Shown piece after piece: positions 7,829 to 17,963 of a stretch of 64,000 nucleotides of DNA. The notes below the pieces were generated by a model. It made no database searches and was not told the origin of the DNA. It saw only the letters and a list, made by a program, of their open reading frames with translations. The stretch comes from an uncultured Prevotellaceae bacterium (GTDB lineage: Bacteria > Bacteroidota > Bacteroidia > Bacteroidales > Muribaculaceae). The stretch covers positions 1 to 64,000 of the forward strand of contig ONIL01000011.1 of assembly GCA_900317835.1 (NCBI GenBank). Reading direction: 5' to 3'. Positions within the stretch are counted from its first letter, which is position 1. Every line of letters begins with the position of its first letter. The position numbers and the translations under genes are program-made.

Positions 7829-10800
7829 ATGAAGCGACCAATATATTTTAGGATATCCATAGGCCGATGCCTGATGCTGCTTTTGCTGACGCTTGTATCA
7901 ATCGCAGCCTCGTCTCAAGAGGCCTACTCAGTATTTACCGAGGCCGATAGCACGCTAACATTCTATTGCGATAGTCTGCGTTCATCCCGCACGGGCACGC
8001 CCTATTCGTTGGTTTTAACGGATAGTGTTCCCGATTGGTATGAGAACCGAGGCAACATTACCAAGGTGGTGTTTGATACCACATTTGTCACTGCCCGTCC
8101 CACTTCCACTCTCGCTTGGTTTCGCGATATGTCAAAGCTTGACTCCATTACAGGAATCGAGTATTTAAAAACCGACTCGGTGACCGACATGGCTGCCATG
8201 TTCTGGGGCTGCTATTCTTTGAAATCCCTTGACTTGAGTGGCTTCAATACCTCGAAAGTGATAGAAATGGGAGGCATGTTCGCTCACTGCTTATCTTTGG
8301 ATTCCCTTGATGTGAGCGGCTTTAACACGTCGAATGTGACAAGTATGAGAGGCATGTTCTTAAACTGCAGCTCTTTGGACTCCCTTGACTTGAGTCACTT
8401 TGATACCAGTAATGTGACAGACATGTACTCCATGTTTGCTGACTGTAATTCCTTGATATCTATTGACTTGAGTGGCTTCAATACCTCGAAAGTGACAACC
8501 ATGGCACTCATGTTCTATGGCTGCGAATCATTGGCATCCCTTGACCTGAGTGGCTTCAACACATCGAAGGTGATAGATATGGAAAGCATGTTCGGTGACT
8601 GCCGTTCATTAGTGTCTCTTAACCTAAGCCGCTTTAATACTGAGCAAGTCGAAAATATGTCTACGATGTTCTATTATTGCACTGCTTTGACATCTATTGA
8701 CTTGAGCAGCTTTACCACCGATAGCGTGAAAAACATGGGATTGATGTTCACAGGCTGCAGATCCTTGACATCCCTTGACCTTAGAGCATTTAACACTTCG
8801 AATGTGACAAATATGCAATCCATGTTCTATAACTGCGATTATCTGAAAACGATATATGTCGGCAATGGCTGGTCAACAGATTCCGTGACTAACTCCAACG
8901 ATATGTTCTATGGTTGCACCAGTCTTGTCGGAGAGCGAGGTACAACCTATGATGAAAACCATGTCGATGCTACCTATGCCCATATAGATGGCGGCACCAC
9001 CAATCCGGGTTACCTGAGCAGAAAGAGGGAGGCCTATGCATTGCTTTCCACCGATCAGACGACATTGACATTCTGCCATGATGACCAGCGTCTCTCATCC
9101 TCCCTGCCAGGCACTCCCTATTTGCTCAATACGGGAATTACCAATCCTGGCTGGTCTGGATATGCCGCGGGCATCACCCATGTGGCATTTGACTCCACAT
9201 TTGTCGCAGCCCGTCCCACTTCCACTTACAGTTGGTTTAGCGGAATGAATCAAATTGATTCCATCGATGGAATCACCTATCTAAACACCAGCTCGGTGAA
9301 AGACATGAGAAAAATGTTTGCTGGCTGCAATTCTTTGAAGACCCTTGACCTGAGTCACTTCAACACCGATAGCGTGACTAATATGTGGGCCATGTTCTAT
9401 GAGTGTGATTCTTTGGTATCGCTTGACTTGAGCAGCTTCAATACCGCGCATGTGACAAACATGGCAAGCATGTTTGCTGGCTGCGACACGTTGGCTAATC
9501 TTAACTTGAGCAGCTTCAACACAGGCCAGGTGAAAGACATGGCGGGCATGTTTAATGGTTGCAAATATTTGACATCACTTGACCTGAGTGGTTTCAACAC
9601 CACTAATGTGAAATACATGGGTTATTTGTTCACTGGTTGCAAATCTTTGACTGCTCTTGACTTGAGCCATTTCAACACCTATGGCGTGACCGAAATGGAA
9701 TACATGTTCCAGGGCTGCGAAGCTTTGCAGTCCCTTAACCTGAGCGGCTTCAGCACCGGGAATGTAAAAGACCTGGAAAGCATGTTTGAGGGCTGCAAAT
9801 GTTTGACTTACATTGACTTGAGTAGCTTCAATACATCTAATGTGTGGAGCATGGAAGCCATGTTCAAGGACTGCAAATCTTTGGCATCCATTGACTTGTC
9901 AGGCTTCGACACGTCAAAAAATAATTCCTTAAAGTGTATGTTCTCTCAATGCAGCAGTTTGACTAGTCTTGACTTGCGTGGATTTAACACTACCCGTGTG
10001 ACAGACATGACACAAATGTTTATCGATTGCAAGGATTTAGAGCGCATTTATGTGGGCAATGGATGGAACACGGCAAACGCTACTAGATCAGAAAAGATGT
10101 TCCAAAATTGCCTCAAACTCATGGGTGAGAAGGGAACAGCTTATGACGCTACTCATGTGGATGCTTACTACGCCCACATCGATGGAGGATCAAGTAATCC
10201 TGGCTATTTCTCCACCAATGAATCCCCTGCTCCTACTGCTGCCTATGCAGAACTTTCTTCTGATCAAAAGACGCTAACGTTCTATCATGATAACCAGCGT
10301 TACTCCCGCTTAGGCATTTCCTATTTGCTGAATACGGGAGAAAACAATCCTAGTTGGTTTGGTTATGTTGAGAGTGTCACCCAGGTAGTGTTTGACCCCT
10401 CATTTGCTGTCGCCCGTCCCACTTCCACTCATGGTTGGTTCTGCTATATGGACAAGCTTACTTCCATTTCTGGAATTACATATTTAAATACCAGTTCGGT
10501 AACAGACATGGCTCTTATGTTTAACGACTGCAAGTCATTGAAATCCATTGACTTGAATGGTTTTAATACCAAGAATGTGAAAGACATGAGAAGCATGTTT
10601 GCTGGCTGCGATTCTTTGGCATCACTTAACTTGAGACATTTCAAAACCTCGAATGTGATAGACATGGCAGACATGTTTGCTGGCTGCGGTTCGTTGTCAT
10701 CCATTGACTTGAGCAGCTTCAAAACCTCGAATGTGACAGACATGGCAGGCATGTTTACAGGCTGTGGTTCATTGCCCTCCATTGACTTGAGCAGCTTCAA

Positions 10801-11284
10801 CACCTCGAATGTGACCGACATGGCAGGCATGTTTACAGGCTGCGGTTCATTGTCATCCCTTGACCTGAGTCGTTTCAATACTTCAAATGTGCGGAGCATG
10901 AAAACCATGTTTAAGGGCTGCAATCATTTGGAAACCATATATGCCGGCAATGGCTGGAGTACAGATGCCGTGACTGGATCCAGTGAAATGTTTGCTGGTT
11001 GTGAAAAACTTGTCGGTGAGCAAGGTACTGTTTATGATGAGGACCATGTGGATGCCGCCTATGCACATATAGATGCCGCTCTAGACGATCCTGGCTATCT
11101 GACTTGGAAGTTTTATCTGCCCGATGGTGATGTGAACGGTGATGGTGAGGTAAACATCGTCGATGTGAACTGTATCATCAGCATCATTCTGGGTGCCCCT
11201 GATACCTATCAAGGCCGTGCCGACGTGAACGGTGATGGCGAGGTAACAATCAACGATGTCAATGCCGACCTCGCCCATATTTAA
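7829..11284 (+). CDS. Giant BspA/DUF285 repeat surface protein with C-terminal dockerin
   Basis: An 1151-residue exported protein starting at the ATG at 7829; a TTG at 7823 is possible but less likely. After the signal peptide (ending near SIAASSQ) come about 24-residue repeats of the type MF.GC.SL.SLDLS.FNTSNVTDM, the DUF285/BspA family. They form three modules, each opening with a TLTFYHDNQR-like strand and an ARPTST stretch and closing with GNGWST, GTVYDEDHVDA and a Pro-Gly-Tyr turn. The last about 55 residues hold two EF-hand-like halves (DVNGDGEVNIVDVN and DVNGDGEVTINDVN), a type-I dockerin. Repeats at about 10640-10870 are nearly identical, so copy number may vary between strains. The ligand is unknown. 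Confidence 0.88.
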   Translation: MKRPIYFRISIGRCLMLLLLTLVSIAASSQEAYSVFTEADSTLTFYCDSLRSSRTGTPYSLVLTDSVPDWYENRGNITKVVFDTTFVTARPTSTLAWFRDMSKLDSITGIEYLKTDSVTDMAAMFWGCYSLKSLDLSGFNTSKVIEMGGMFAHCLSLDSLDVSGFNTSNVTSMRGMFLNCSSLDSLDLSHFDTSNVTDMYSMFADCNSLISIDLSGFNTSKVTTMALMFYGCESLASLDLSGFNTSKVIDMESMFGDCRSLVSLNLSRFNTEQVENMSTMFYYCTALTSIDLSSFTTDSVKNMGLMFTGCRSLTSLDLRAFNTSNVTNMQSMFYNCDYLKTIYVGNGWSTDSVTNSNDMFYGCTSLVGERGTTYDENHVDATYAHIDGGTTNPGYLSRKREAYALLSTDQTTLTFCHDDQRLSSSLPGTPYLLNTGITNPGWSGYAAGITHVAFDSTFVAARPTSTYSWFSGMNQIDSIDGITYLNTSSVKDMRKMFAGCNSLKTLDLSHFNTDSVTNMWAMFYECDSLVSLDLSSFNTAHVTNMASMFAGCDTLANLNLSSFNTGQVKDMAGMFNGCKYLTSLDLSGFNTTNVKYMGYLFTGCKSLTALDLSHFNTYGVTEMEYMFQGCEALQSLNLSGFSTGNVKDLESMFEGCKCLTYIDLSSFNTSNVWSMEAMFKDCKSLASIDLSGFDTSKNNSLKCMFSQCSSLTSLDLRGFNTTRVTDMTQMFIDCKDLERIYVGNGWNTANATRSEKMFQNCLKLMGEKGTAYDATHVDAYYAHIDGGSSNPGYFSTNESPAPTAAYAELSSDQKTLTFYHDNQRYSRLGISYLLNTGENNPSWFGYVESVTQVVFDPSFAVARPTSTHGWFCYMDKLTSISGITYLNTSSVTDMALMFNDCKSLKSIDLNGFNTKNVKDMRSMFAGCDSLASLNLRHFKTSNVIDMADMFAGCGSLSSIDLSSFKTSNVTDMAGMFTGCGSLPSIDLSSFNTSNVTDMAGMFTGCGSLSSLDLSRFNTSNVRSMKTMFKGCNHLETIYAGNGWSTDAVTGSSEMFAGCEKLVGEQGTVYDEDHVDAAYAHIDAALDDPGYLTWKFYLPDGDVNGDGEVNIVDVNCIISIILGAPDTYQGRADVNGDGEVTINDVNADLAHI

Positions 11285-11425
11285 TAGGTAGTGGTTGATG
11301 AGTCTCAAATGCAGCGCCTCTCATGGTTGATGGTTCCGCCATGTTTCCCTCCTGGTCGGGGCAATAACCAGCGTTGCTGCACGTTATATATTATATATAA
11401 ATAAAAGAAATATCTAGTGCGCACA

Positions 11426-12742
11426 ATGAACAAGAGAATGATAATGCTCATGGCTGCTGTGCTGGCATTGTTGTCGGCGAGCGGCCAGGTGTCGTTTACC
11501 GGTGGTGATGTGGATGTTTTCGTGGCACCTGAGAGCACCGATGAGTTCACAATCTTTGTCATCTATGACACCCAGGATGTGATAATGCACTACCCGTCGG
11601 AGACCGGTGAACGGCCAACGGTGTGCTCCTATGAAAGTTATCCCAATGAAATCGATGGAGTCAAGTGGAATGGCTTTGAGGCAACGCTCAATCAGGTCAA
11701 AGAGGGAGGTTACATCATCAATGACAATTATCGCTTTTGGGTAGTGAACTATGCCAATCATCACATGGAGCTTAATGACCTGTTCTTCAGTAACGAGGTA
11801 TCTTGTGACCTGCTCTCATTTACAATCGACGGACATGCCGAAGCCATCATATACAAAAGATTTGGAGGCTCGCCCCAGGTGCTTGACCGCGGGATTGAAT
11901 TGTCCTACAAAACCCTGCAGTGGGACTCCAACACCAAAAGTTGGGAAGAACAGGATGTCGTCGAGACATTTGCATCGCTGGACCAGGGCATTCAAATCAG
12001 CGCTCCATTGTGCGATAATTCCGCCTTCGTGCTTACAGGCGACCGCTTCCTTAAGGAGTGGAATCTCGATCTAGAAAGTAAAGAGTGTGGTCCTTATGCG
12101 GCTCAAGCCGTGAGCTGCATAGCGACCGCTGTTCAGGACAAGAGCGAAAACAGCGAGGAAAGCCAGAGTTCAGGACTGGGCGGTTCGGCCCCCTTTAACA
12201 TCGTGTTCACCGGCTATCGCACCGATGCTGCTAACTATTACGTCTGGGAAATGGCGACCGATGAGGATTTTGAAAACATCATACGGCAAGAATATCAGGA
12301 CGTGTTTGAATATGAATTCAACGAGTCGGGAACTTTCTATTTCCGTTATGTCGTGGCCAATGGCACTTGCGAGTACACAAGTGAGACTTTCCGTGTCTCG
12401 GTGGATCCGAGTGATCTCCCCATGAGCAAGTTGTTGCCCAATGTGCTGTCGCAAGGATCTGACGGAGGCGATAAACGTGTCTGGAAGGTGCCCGCCAAGT
12501 CGATGATCGAGTTCCACTGTTGGATTTACAACCGCTGGGGCAATCTGGTGTATGAATTTACCGACCCTGATGAGGGATGGGACGGCACTTACAAGGGCCA
12601 ATATGTGGACACGGGCGTATATTTTTATGTCATAACTGCGACAGGCAGCGACGGAAAGAAATACGAAAGACACGGCGATATCAACGTCCTGAACTACAAG
12701 GGCACCCGAGGCACCACTGAATCGGGTATGGGTGGATTATAA
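11426..12742 (+). CDS. Secreted protein with gliding-motility-type (CHU_C) C-terminal domain
   Basis: 438 residues from the ATG at 11426; a GTG nine bases upstream is also in frame. The signal peptide is MNKRMIMLMAAVLALLSASG. The central part has no family I recognise. The C-terminal about 85 residues (FHCWIYNRWGNLVYEF, then GWDGTYKGQYVDTGVYFYVI) match the CHU_C/gliding-motility C-terminal domain, a sorting domain of type IX secretion. The lytic transglycosylase gene starts 27 bases downstream, so the two are probably co-transcribed. The biochemical function is unknown. Confidence 0.8.
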   Translation: MNKRMIMLMAAVLALLSASGQVSFTGGDVDVFVAPESTDEFTIFVIYDTQDVIMHYPSETGERPTVCSYESYPNEIDGVKWNGFEATLNQVKEGGYIINDNYRFWVVNYANHHMELNDLFFSNEVSCDLLSFTIDGHAEAIIYKRFGGSPQVLDRGIELSYKTLQWDSNTKSWEEQDVVETFASLDQGIQISAPLCDNSAFVLTGDRFLKEWNLDLESKECGPYAAQAVSCIATAVQDKSENSEESQSSGLGGSAPFNIVFTGYRTDAANYYVWEMATDEDFENIIRQEYQDVFEYEFNESGTFYFRYVVANGTCEYTSETFRVSVDPSDLPMSKLLPNVLSQGSDGGDKRVWKVPAKSMIEFHCWIYNRWGNLVYEFTDPDEGWDGTYKGQYVDTGVYFYVITATGSDGKKYERHGDINVLNYKGTRGTTESGMGGL

Positions 12743-12769
12743 AATGTTTTCTAAGCCTGGATAATAAGA

Positions 12770-13732
12770 ATGAGAACGAAAATAATATTGATGGCGGCGT
12801 TGATGGTATCTTCGTCGGTTTTAGCGAATGCCCAACTCAAGAGAGAATACTCTAGACCAGAGACCTCATCGACTGTGTTCAGCGTCACGGCGAGCCCCGA
12901 CATTCCCACCAGTGTGGTTTTTGCGGGTGAGACCGTGAGCTTTGACCGTTTGGATATGGCCGAGCGCCTGGACCGCGAGTTGACAGGTGTGATCTATGGC
13001 CAGACGACGACCGAGCTCTGTTTCAAGCGCGCCAACCGTTATTTTCCCGCATTATCCCGGATATTGAAGGAACACGGCGTGCCCCTCGATTTCCTCTACC
13101 TTGCCGTGACCGAGAGTTCGATGGACTATAATGCTTATTCCAGCGCCAAGGCTGCCGGTTTGTGGCAGTTTCTCGCAGCAACAGCGCGGGACTATGGGCT
13201 GGAAGTGAGTGATGAGGTGGATGAACGCTATGATCCCGAGAAATCGACTGTCGCCGCCTGCAAATACCTGAAGGCGGCCTACAAGAAATATGGGCACTGG
13301 CCCACTGTGGCTGCCAGCTATAACGCAGGAATGCAGCGCATCTCGAGCGAGATGACCAAGCAGCAGGTTGATAATTCCTTTGACCTGTATCTGGTGCAGG
13401 AGACCTCACGATATGTCTTCCGCATCATCGCTTACAAGCTCCTGATGGAGTCTCCCAAGCGCTATGGCTACCGTTTTTCCCGCAAGAACCTGTGGCAACC
13501 TGTGGATTACACGACCGTCGACGTGACGGGTCCGGTTGCCAACTGGGTGGATTGGGCTAAAGGCAAGGGCATCACCTATGCCCAGTTGCGCGAGGCCAAT
13601 CCCTGGATCCGCTCCACCAAGCTGACCAACGCCTCGGGCAAGACCTACAAAGTGCGTGTGCCCAAGCAGAGTGAACTCTACCGCAGCAAGCGTTCCTTCA
13701 AGGTATATAATAAGGATTGGGTCATCGATTAG
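12770..13732 (+). CDS. Lytic transglycosylase (SLT / MltD-like)
   Basis: 320 residues with a signal peptide and a lysozyme-like SLT domain at about residues 85-215. The catalytic glutamate is visible in TESSMDYNAYS (E115), followed by AAGLWQFLAATARDYGL and AASYNAGMQRI, the standard family motifs. It would cleave peptidoglycan with formation of 1,6-anhydro-muropeptides in the periplasm. After the catalytic domain there is a region ending in KTYKVRVPKQSELYRS, a degenerate LysM-like tail at best. Its neighbours are a T9SS-type secreted protein and uvrA. Confidence 0.88.
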   Translation: MRTKIILMAALMVSSSVLANAQLKREYSRPETSSTVFSVTASPDIPTSVVFAGETVSFDRLDMAERLDRELTGVIYGQTTTELCFKRANRYFPALSRILKEHGVPLDFLYLAVTESSMDYNAYSSAKAAGLWQFLAATARDYGLEVSDEVDERYDPEKSTVAACKYLKAAYKKYGHWPTVAASYNAGMQRISSEMTKQQVDNSFDLYLVQETSRYVFRIIAYKLLMESPKRYGYRFSRKNLWQPVDYTTVDVTGPVANWVDWAKGKGITYAQLREANPWIRSTKLTNASGKTYKVRVPKQSELYRSKRSFKVYNKDWVID

Positions 13733-13789
13733 TAAACAGTTGGGTGTGTGCCAACAAGTGAAATACCATCATTTTGATTATCAATTAAG

Positions 13790-16624
13790 ATGAAGCTTAA
13801 CGGGCAGGATCTGGACTGTGTTGAGGTGCTCGGCGCCAGGGTCCACAACCTCAAGAACATAGACGTGGAAATCCCACACTACAGGCTGAACGTGATCACG
13901 GGATTGAGTGGCAGCGGCAAGTCGTCGTTGGCATTCGACACGGTGTTTGCCGAGGGGCAACGGCGTTATCTCGAGACGTTTTCGTCCTATGCCCGCAACA
14001 TGTTGGGCATGCTGGAGCGGCCTAATGTGGACAAGATATCGGGCTTGTGTCCCGTCATCTCGATAGGGCAGAAGACCGTCAACCGAAACCCGCGCAGCAC
14101 CGTGGGCACGACGACCGAGGTCTATGACTACCTGCGTCTGCTCTATGCCCGCGCTGCCGATGCTTATTCCTACTTGTCGGGCGAGCGCATGGTCAAATAC
14201 ACCATCGACAAGATTCTTGCCCTGATTCTCGAGCGATACCAGGGCCGTAAGATTTATATCCTGGCGCCTCTGGTCAAGAACCGCAAGGGACACTACAAAG
14301 ATTTGTTCGAGAACCTGCGCAAGAAGGGCTATATCAACGTGCGCGTTGATGGTTCGTTAAAGGAAATCAACTACGGCATGAAGCTGGACCGCTATGTCAA
14401 CCACAACGTTGAGCTCGTCGTGGACCGTCTCAAGGTCGCCGACAAGGACCTGAAACGCTTGGCCGATACCGTTGACCTGGCATTCAAGCAGGGTAACGGG
14501 CAATTGATGATATTGGATGCCGAGACCGAGGAGTTGGGCTACTACAGCCGATCGCTCATGGACCCCGCCACGGGATTGTCCTACATGGAGCCGGCACCCC
14601 ACAACTTCTCGTTCAACTCCCCCCTGGGTGCTTGCCCGCATTGCAAGGGCTTGGGATATGTCAATATCATCGACCGGGACAAGATAATCCCTGACATGAC
14701 GTTGAGCATCCGTGGAGGCGGCATTCTCCCTCTAGGTAAGTACAAGAATGTTCAGATATTCTGGCAGATACAGGCTATCTGTGAGAAATATGGCTGCACG
14801 CTCGACACGCCGCTCAACGAGTTGCCCGAGGAAGCTTTGAACGACATCCTTAACGGCACCAACGAGCGCTTGAGCCTGCGCACCGAGACCTTGAGCACCA
14901 GCAACTATTTCCTGACCTTTGACGGACTGATCAAGTACATCGAGATGCAGCAGGACGATACCGCCACCAGCGCGGCCCAGAAGTGGGCAGGGCAGTTCTT
15001 CTCGCGTGCCGTGTGCCCTGAGTGTCAGGGCGCAAGACTCAACCGCGAGGCGTTGCACTTCAAGCTGAACGATAAGAACATCGCCCAACTGGCAGCCATG
15101 GACATCAGTGAGCTGCGTGAGTGGATCAGGGACCTCCATAATCACGTGACCGACACGCAGTGGGAAATCGCCCGCGAAATCGTCAAGGAAATCGATTCAC
15201 GCCTCAGTTTCCTGCTCGAGGTGGGGTTGGACTACATGTCGCTTAACCGCAACTCGGCCTCCCTGTCGGGCGGTGAGAGCCAGCGCATCAGACTCGCGAC
15301 TCAGATAGGTTCGCGGCTGGTCAACGTGCTCTACATACTTGACGAGCCGTCTATTGGCCTGCATCAGCGCGACAATCAGCGGCTCATCAACTCACTCAAG
15401 ACCCTGCGAGACGACGGCAACACGATTCTTGTGGTCGAACACGACAAGGACATGATGCTTCAGGCCGACTATGTCATCGATATCGGGCCATTGGCAGGAC
15501 GAAAGGGAGGACATGTCGTGTTTGCGGGCACACCACAGCAATTGCTCCAGCAACACACCCTCACCGCCGAGTACCTCAATGGCGAGCGCGCCATCGAGGT
15601 GCCCGCCCGACGTCGTGAGGGCAGTGGTAAGAGTCTGCAATTGACGGGATGCCGGGGAAACAACCTCAGGGGAGTTGACGTGGCGTTTCCGTTGGGCACA
15701 TTCATCTGTGTCACGGGCGTCAGCGGCAGTGGCAAGTCCACGCTGATAAATGCCACATTGCAGCCCATCTTGAGTCAGAAGCTCTACCGTTCGCACACAG
15801 CCCCGATGCCGTTTGACTCGGTGCAGGGATTGAACTACGTGGACAAGGTCGTTACCGTCGATCAGGCTCCGCTAGGACGCACGCCGCGCTCCAATGCTGC
15901 CACCTATACCGGTGTGTTTACCGACATCCGCAACCTCTTTGTCAATCTGCCCGAGAGTAAGATACGTGCCTATAAGCCTGGTCGCTTCTCGTTCAATACC
16001 AGCGGCGGCCGGTGTGAGAAATGCAACGGCAACGGTTACAAAGCAGTCGAAATGAATTTCCTGCCCGACGTGCTGGTGCCCTGTGAGGAGTGCGGTGGCA
16101 AACGGTACAACCGAGAGACGCTCGAGGTCAAGTTCAAGGGCAAGTCGATTGCTGACGTACTCGACATGACCATTAACCAGGCTGTGGAATTCTTTGACGC
16201 CGTGCCCTCGATATTGCGCAAGATCAAAACGCTACAAGATGTGGGCTTGGGTTATATCAAGTTGGGTCAGCCTTCAAGCACCCTGTCGGGCGGTGAGTGC
16301 CAGCGCGTGAAACTGGCCTGCGAACTCGCCAAGAAGGACACGGGCAAGACGGTATATATCCTGGATGAACCGACAACGGGTTTGCACTTTGAGGACATCA
16401 AGGTGCTGCTGGGAGTGCTCAACCGTCTTGTCGATAAGGGCAACACGGTCATCGTCATCGAGCATAACCTTGACGTGATTAAGTGTGCTGACCATGTCAT
16501 TGACTTGGGACCGGAAGGGGGTAGGAACGGTGGTAACATCGTCGCCTTTGGGACCCCCGAACAGGTCGCTGCGAATGACTCATCAATAACGGCACGTTAC
16601 CTCAAGAGAGAACTGAAATTGTAA
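13790..16624 (+). CDS. uvrA: UvrA, excinuclease ABC subunit A
   Basis: 944 residues, the normal length for UvrA. Two ABC ATPase units are present: Walker A GLSGSGKSSLAFDT (about residues 40-53) with signature LSGGESQRIRLA, and Walker A GVSGSGKSTL (about 645) with signature [12 protein letters not shown]. Zinc modules CPHCKGLG and CEKCNGNG...CEECGGKR are intact. UvrA dimers find bulky DNA lesions and load UvrB. A stable hairpin follows the stop. A second, shorter UvrA homologue lies at 58928-61144. Confidence 0.97.
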   Translation: MKLNGQDLDCVEVLGARVHNLKNIDVEIPHYRLNVITGLSGSGKSSLAFDTVFAEGQRRYLETFSSYARNMLGMLERPNVDKISGLCPVISIGQKTVNRNPRSTVGTTTEVYDYLRLLYARAADAYSYLSGERMVKYTIDKILALILERYQGRKIYILAPLVKNRKGHYKDLFENLRKKGYINVRVDGSLKEINYGMKLDRYVNHNVELVVDRLKVADKDLKRLADTVDLAFKQGNGQLMILDAETEELGYYSRSLMDPATGLSYMEPAPHNFSFNSPLGACPHCKGLGYVNIIDRDKIIPDMTLSIRGGGILPLGKYKNVQIFWQIQAICEKYGCTLDTPLNELPEEALNDILNGTNERLSLRTETLSTSNYFLTFDGLIKYIEMQQDDTATSAAQKWAGQFFSRAVCPECQGARLNREALHFKLNDKNIAQLAAMDISELREWIRDLHNHVTDTQWEIAREIVKEIDSRLSFLLEVGLDYMSLNRNSASLSGGESQRIRLATQIGSRLVNVLYILDEPSIGLHQRDNQRLINSLKTLRDDGNTILVVEHDKDMMLQADYVIDIGPLAGRKGGHVVFAGTPQQLLQQHTLTAEYLNGERAIEVPARRREGSGKSLQLTGCRGNNLRGVDVAFPLGTFICVTGVSGSGKSTLINATLQPILSQKLYRSHTAPMPFDSVQGLNYVDKVVTVDQAPLGRTPRSNAATYTGVFTDIRNLFVNLPESKIRAYKPGRFSFNTSGGRCEKCNGNGYKAVEMNFLPDVLVPCEECGGKRYNRETLEVKFKGKSIADVLDMTINQAVEFFDAVPSILRKIKTLQDVGLGYIKLGQPSSTLSGGECQRVKLACELAKKDTGKTVYILDEPTTGLHFEDIKVLLGVLNRLVDKGNTVIVIEHNLDVIKCADHVIDLGPEGGRNGGNIVAFGTPEQVAANDSSITARYLKRELKL

Positions 16625-16651
16625 AATAACGACGCTCTGTCATGGAGTGGG

Positions 16652-16683
16652 AGGGGTGTAATCAGGGGTCTGGTTACACCCCT
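16652..16683 (+). terminator. Hairpin after uvrA
   Basis: A perfect 10-base stem AGGGGTGTAA / TTACACCCCT with a 12-base loop begins 28 bases after the uvrA stop. No strong T-run follows, so termination may be only partly intrinsic. Confidence 0.6.
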
Positions 16684-17963
16684 TGATGTGTCTTCCAGGG
16701 ACCCTTCCGGCAGTTTCTTTTTGGAAATATTGGATGGTTGTGGAGTATAAAATGGTGCTACGTGTCAGTTTTTGCTAGTAAATATCAATGTGATTTTTCA
16801 GCATTTTCTGGATCCAAAAAGGGTGGTTTTCCTGAGCTGTAGAGTGGGGTAAAGCCACTTTTTTCAAAAATTGCACCGATTTTGAGTCAGAAAATTTCGC
16901 CGAAAGTGTGAAAATCCAGCCTCAATCAGGGCTGATTTTTCAGATATAAATCCTCAAACGCCAGTTTAGCCTAAACACTATTTTTTGCCCTTAATTGCTT
17001 GAAAAGTGGGGGAGAAAAGACCAGGAAGCCTGATGGGAGGAGTCAAAGAATTTTGGTCAAAAAGTCGCATTTTGGCAGTTTCTACCCTTAAATGGCCCAA
17101 AATTGAAAAAATAAGGGAAAAACGGGTGTTTTTGAACTTTTCAGGAGTGGGTGAAAATACCGAAATGAGACTGTAAAAAACCGATGAGAATAGCTATAAA
17201 CAAGTCATATTTGTCAAAATATGGAAATAATGAGATTGAGCTAGATTTGCTCAAATTCTTAAAAATTGACCTGCAATAGGGTGGGCTCGAAAAAACCGCA
17301 AGGAAATCGAGTTGAGCATCCAGAAAATCAAAATTGGTATTTTGCCAACACGGAATTCGGCTTCGAGAACACCTTTCCGTTTGCGTTTAAAAACAGCAGC
17401 CCCAGACGCCGAATCAGCTATTTTTGACCAGGAGATGGAGTTTACAATTGCGCCGATCGCTTAAAAAATGGGAATTTACACTTGAGAAGTTTACAAAATC
17501 ACGAAATTATTCGATTAACAAATTTTAAAATAAGTTACAATTAACTGAAAACTAGTAAATTACAATAAAACTTTATAGTTGTGCTATAAATAATGGCTAT
17601 AGCGCCCATGAAGGGGTATTGGTGATGTAAATCGAATGATTAAACTAACATATAAACAATAGAATAGAGTACTAAATATAAAGTATTAGTTTAAATCTAT
17701 TTCTTTACTATTGAAACTTGTCAATAACTGTCAACTTTCAGAAAATATAATTGCAAATTTTAAAATTTTCGTTTTTAAATTTGGTCAGTTCAAAAATTCA
17801 CTTTAAATTTGCAATCTCGAAATTAAAAAACGCAAATACGCTGTTTTTGGATTTTTGAGTCATTTTTGAGGGTTTCCTCAATGGTATGTTTGAGTCAGAA
17901 AATTATTCGCTCAAGTTTTTGGAATTCTTGCGCCGTTGAGCGCACTATAAAAATTGTTCTTAA
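16684..17963. other. AT-rich gene-free interval of about 1.3 kb
   Basis: No reading frame with coding character and no tRNA-like fold is visible on either strand. The part from about 17460 to 17880 is very AT-rich. Visible structure: an exact 16-base repeat TTTGAGTCAGAAAATT at 16881-16896 and 17889-17904, a further TTTGAGTCA at 17854-17862, a hairpin TTTATAG/CTATAAA at about 17572-17590, and five TTACA elements between 17441 and 17564. Its function is unknown; control of the downstream HTH gene is the simplest reading. Confidence 0.6.

Noticed and set aside
7829..11284. Regular 72-base repeats as a CRISPR array.
   Set aside because: The repeats are in frame, encode DUF285 units and have no unique spacers.
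11426..16624. Functional operon linking the gliding-type protein, lytic transglycosylase and uvrA.
   Set aside because: The first two are close enough to be co-transcribed, but a shared function with uvrA is not supported by anything beyond same-strand proximity.
16684..17963. Possible chromosomal replication origin.
   Set aside because: AT-rich and gene-free, but I find no convincing DnaA boxes, and no dnaA, dnaN or other origin-linked gene is near.
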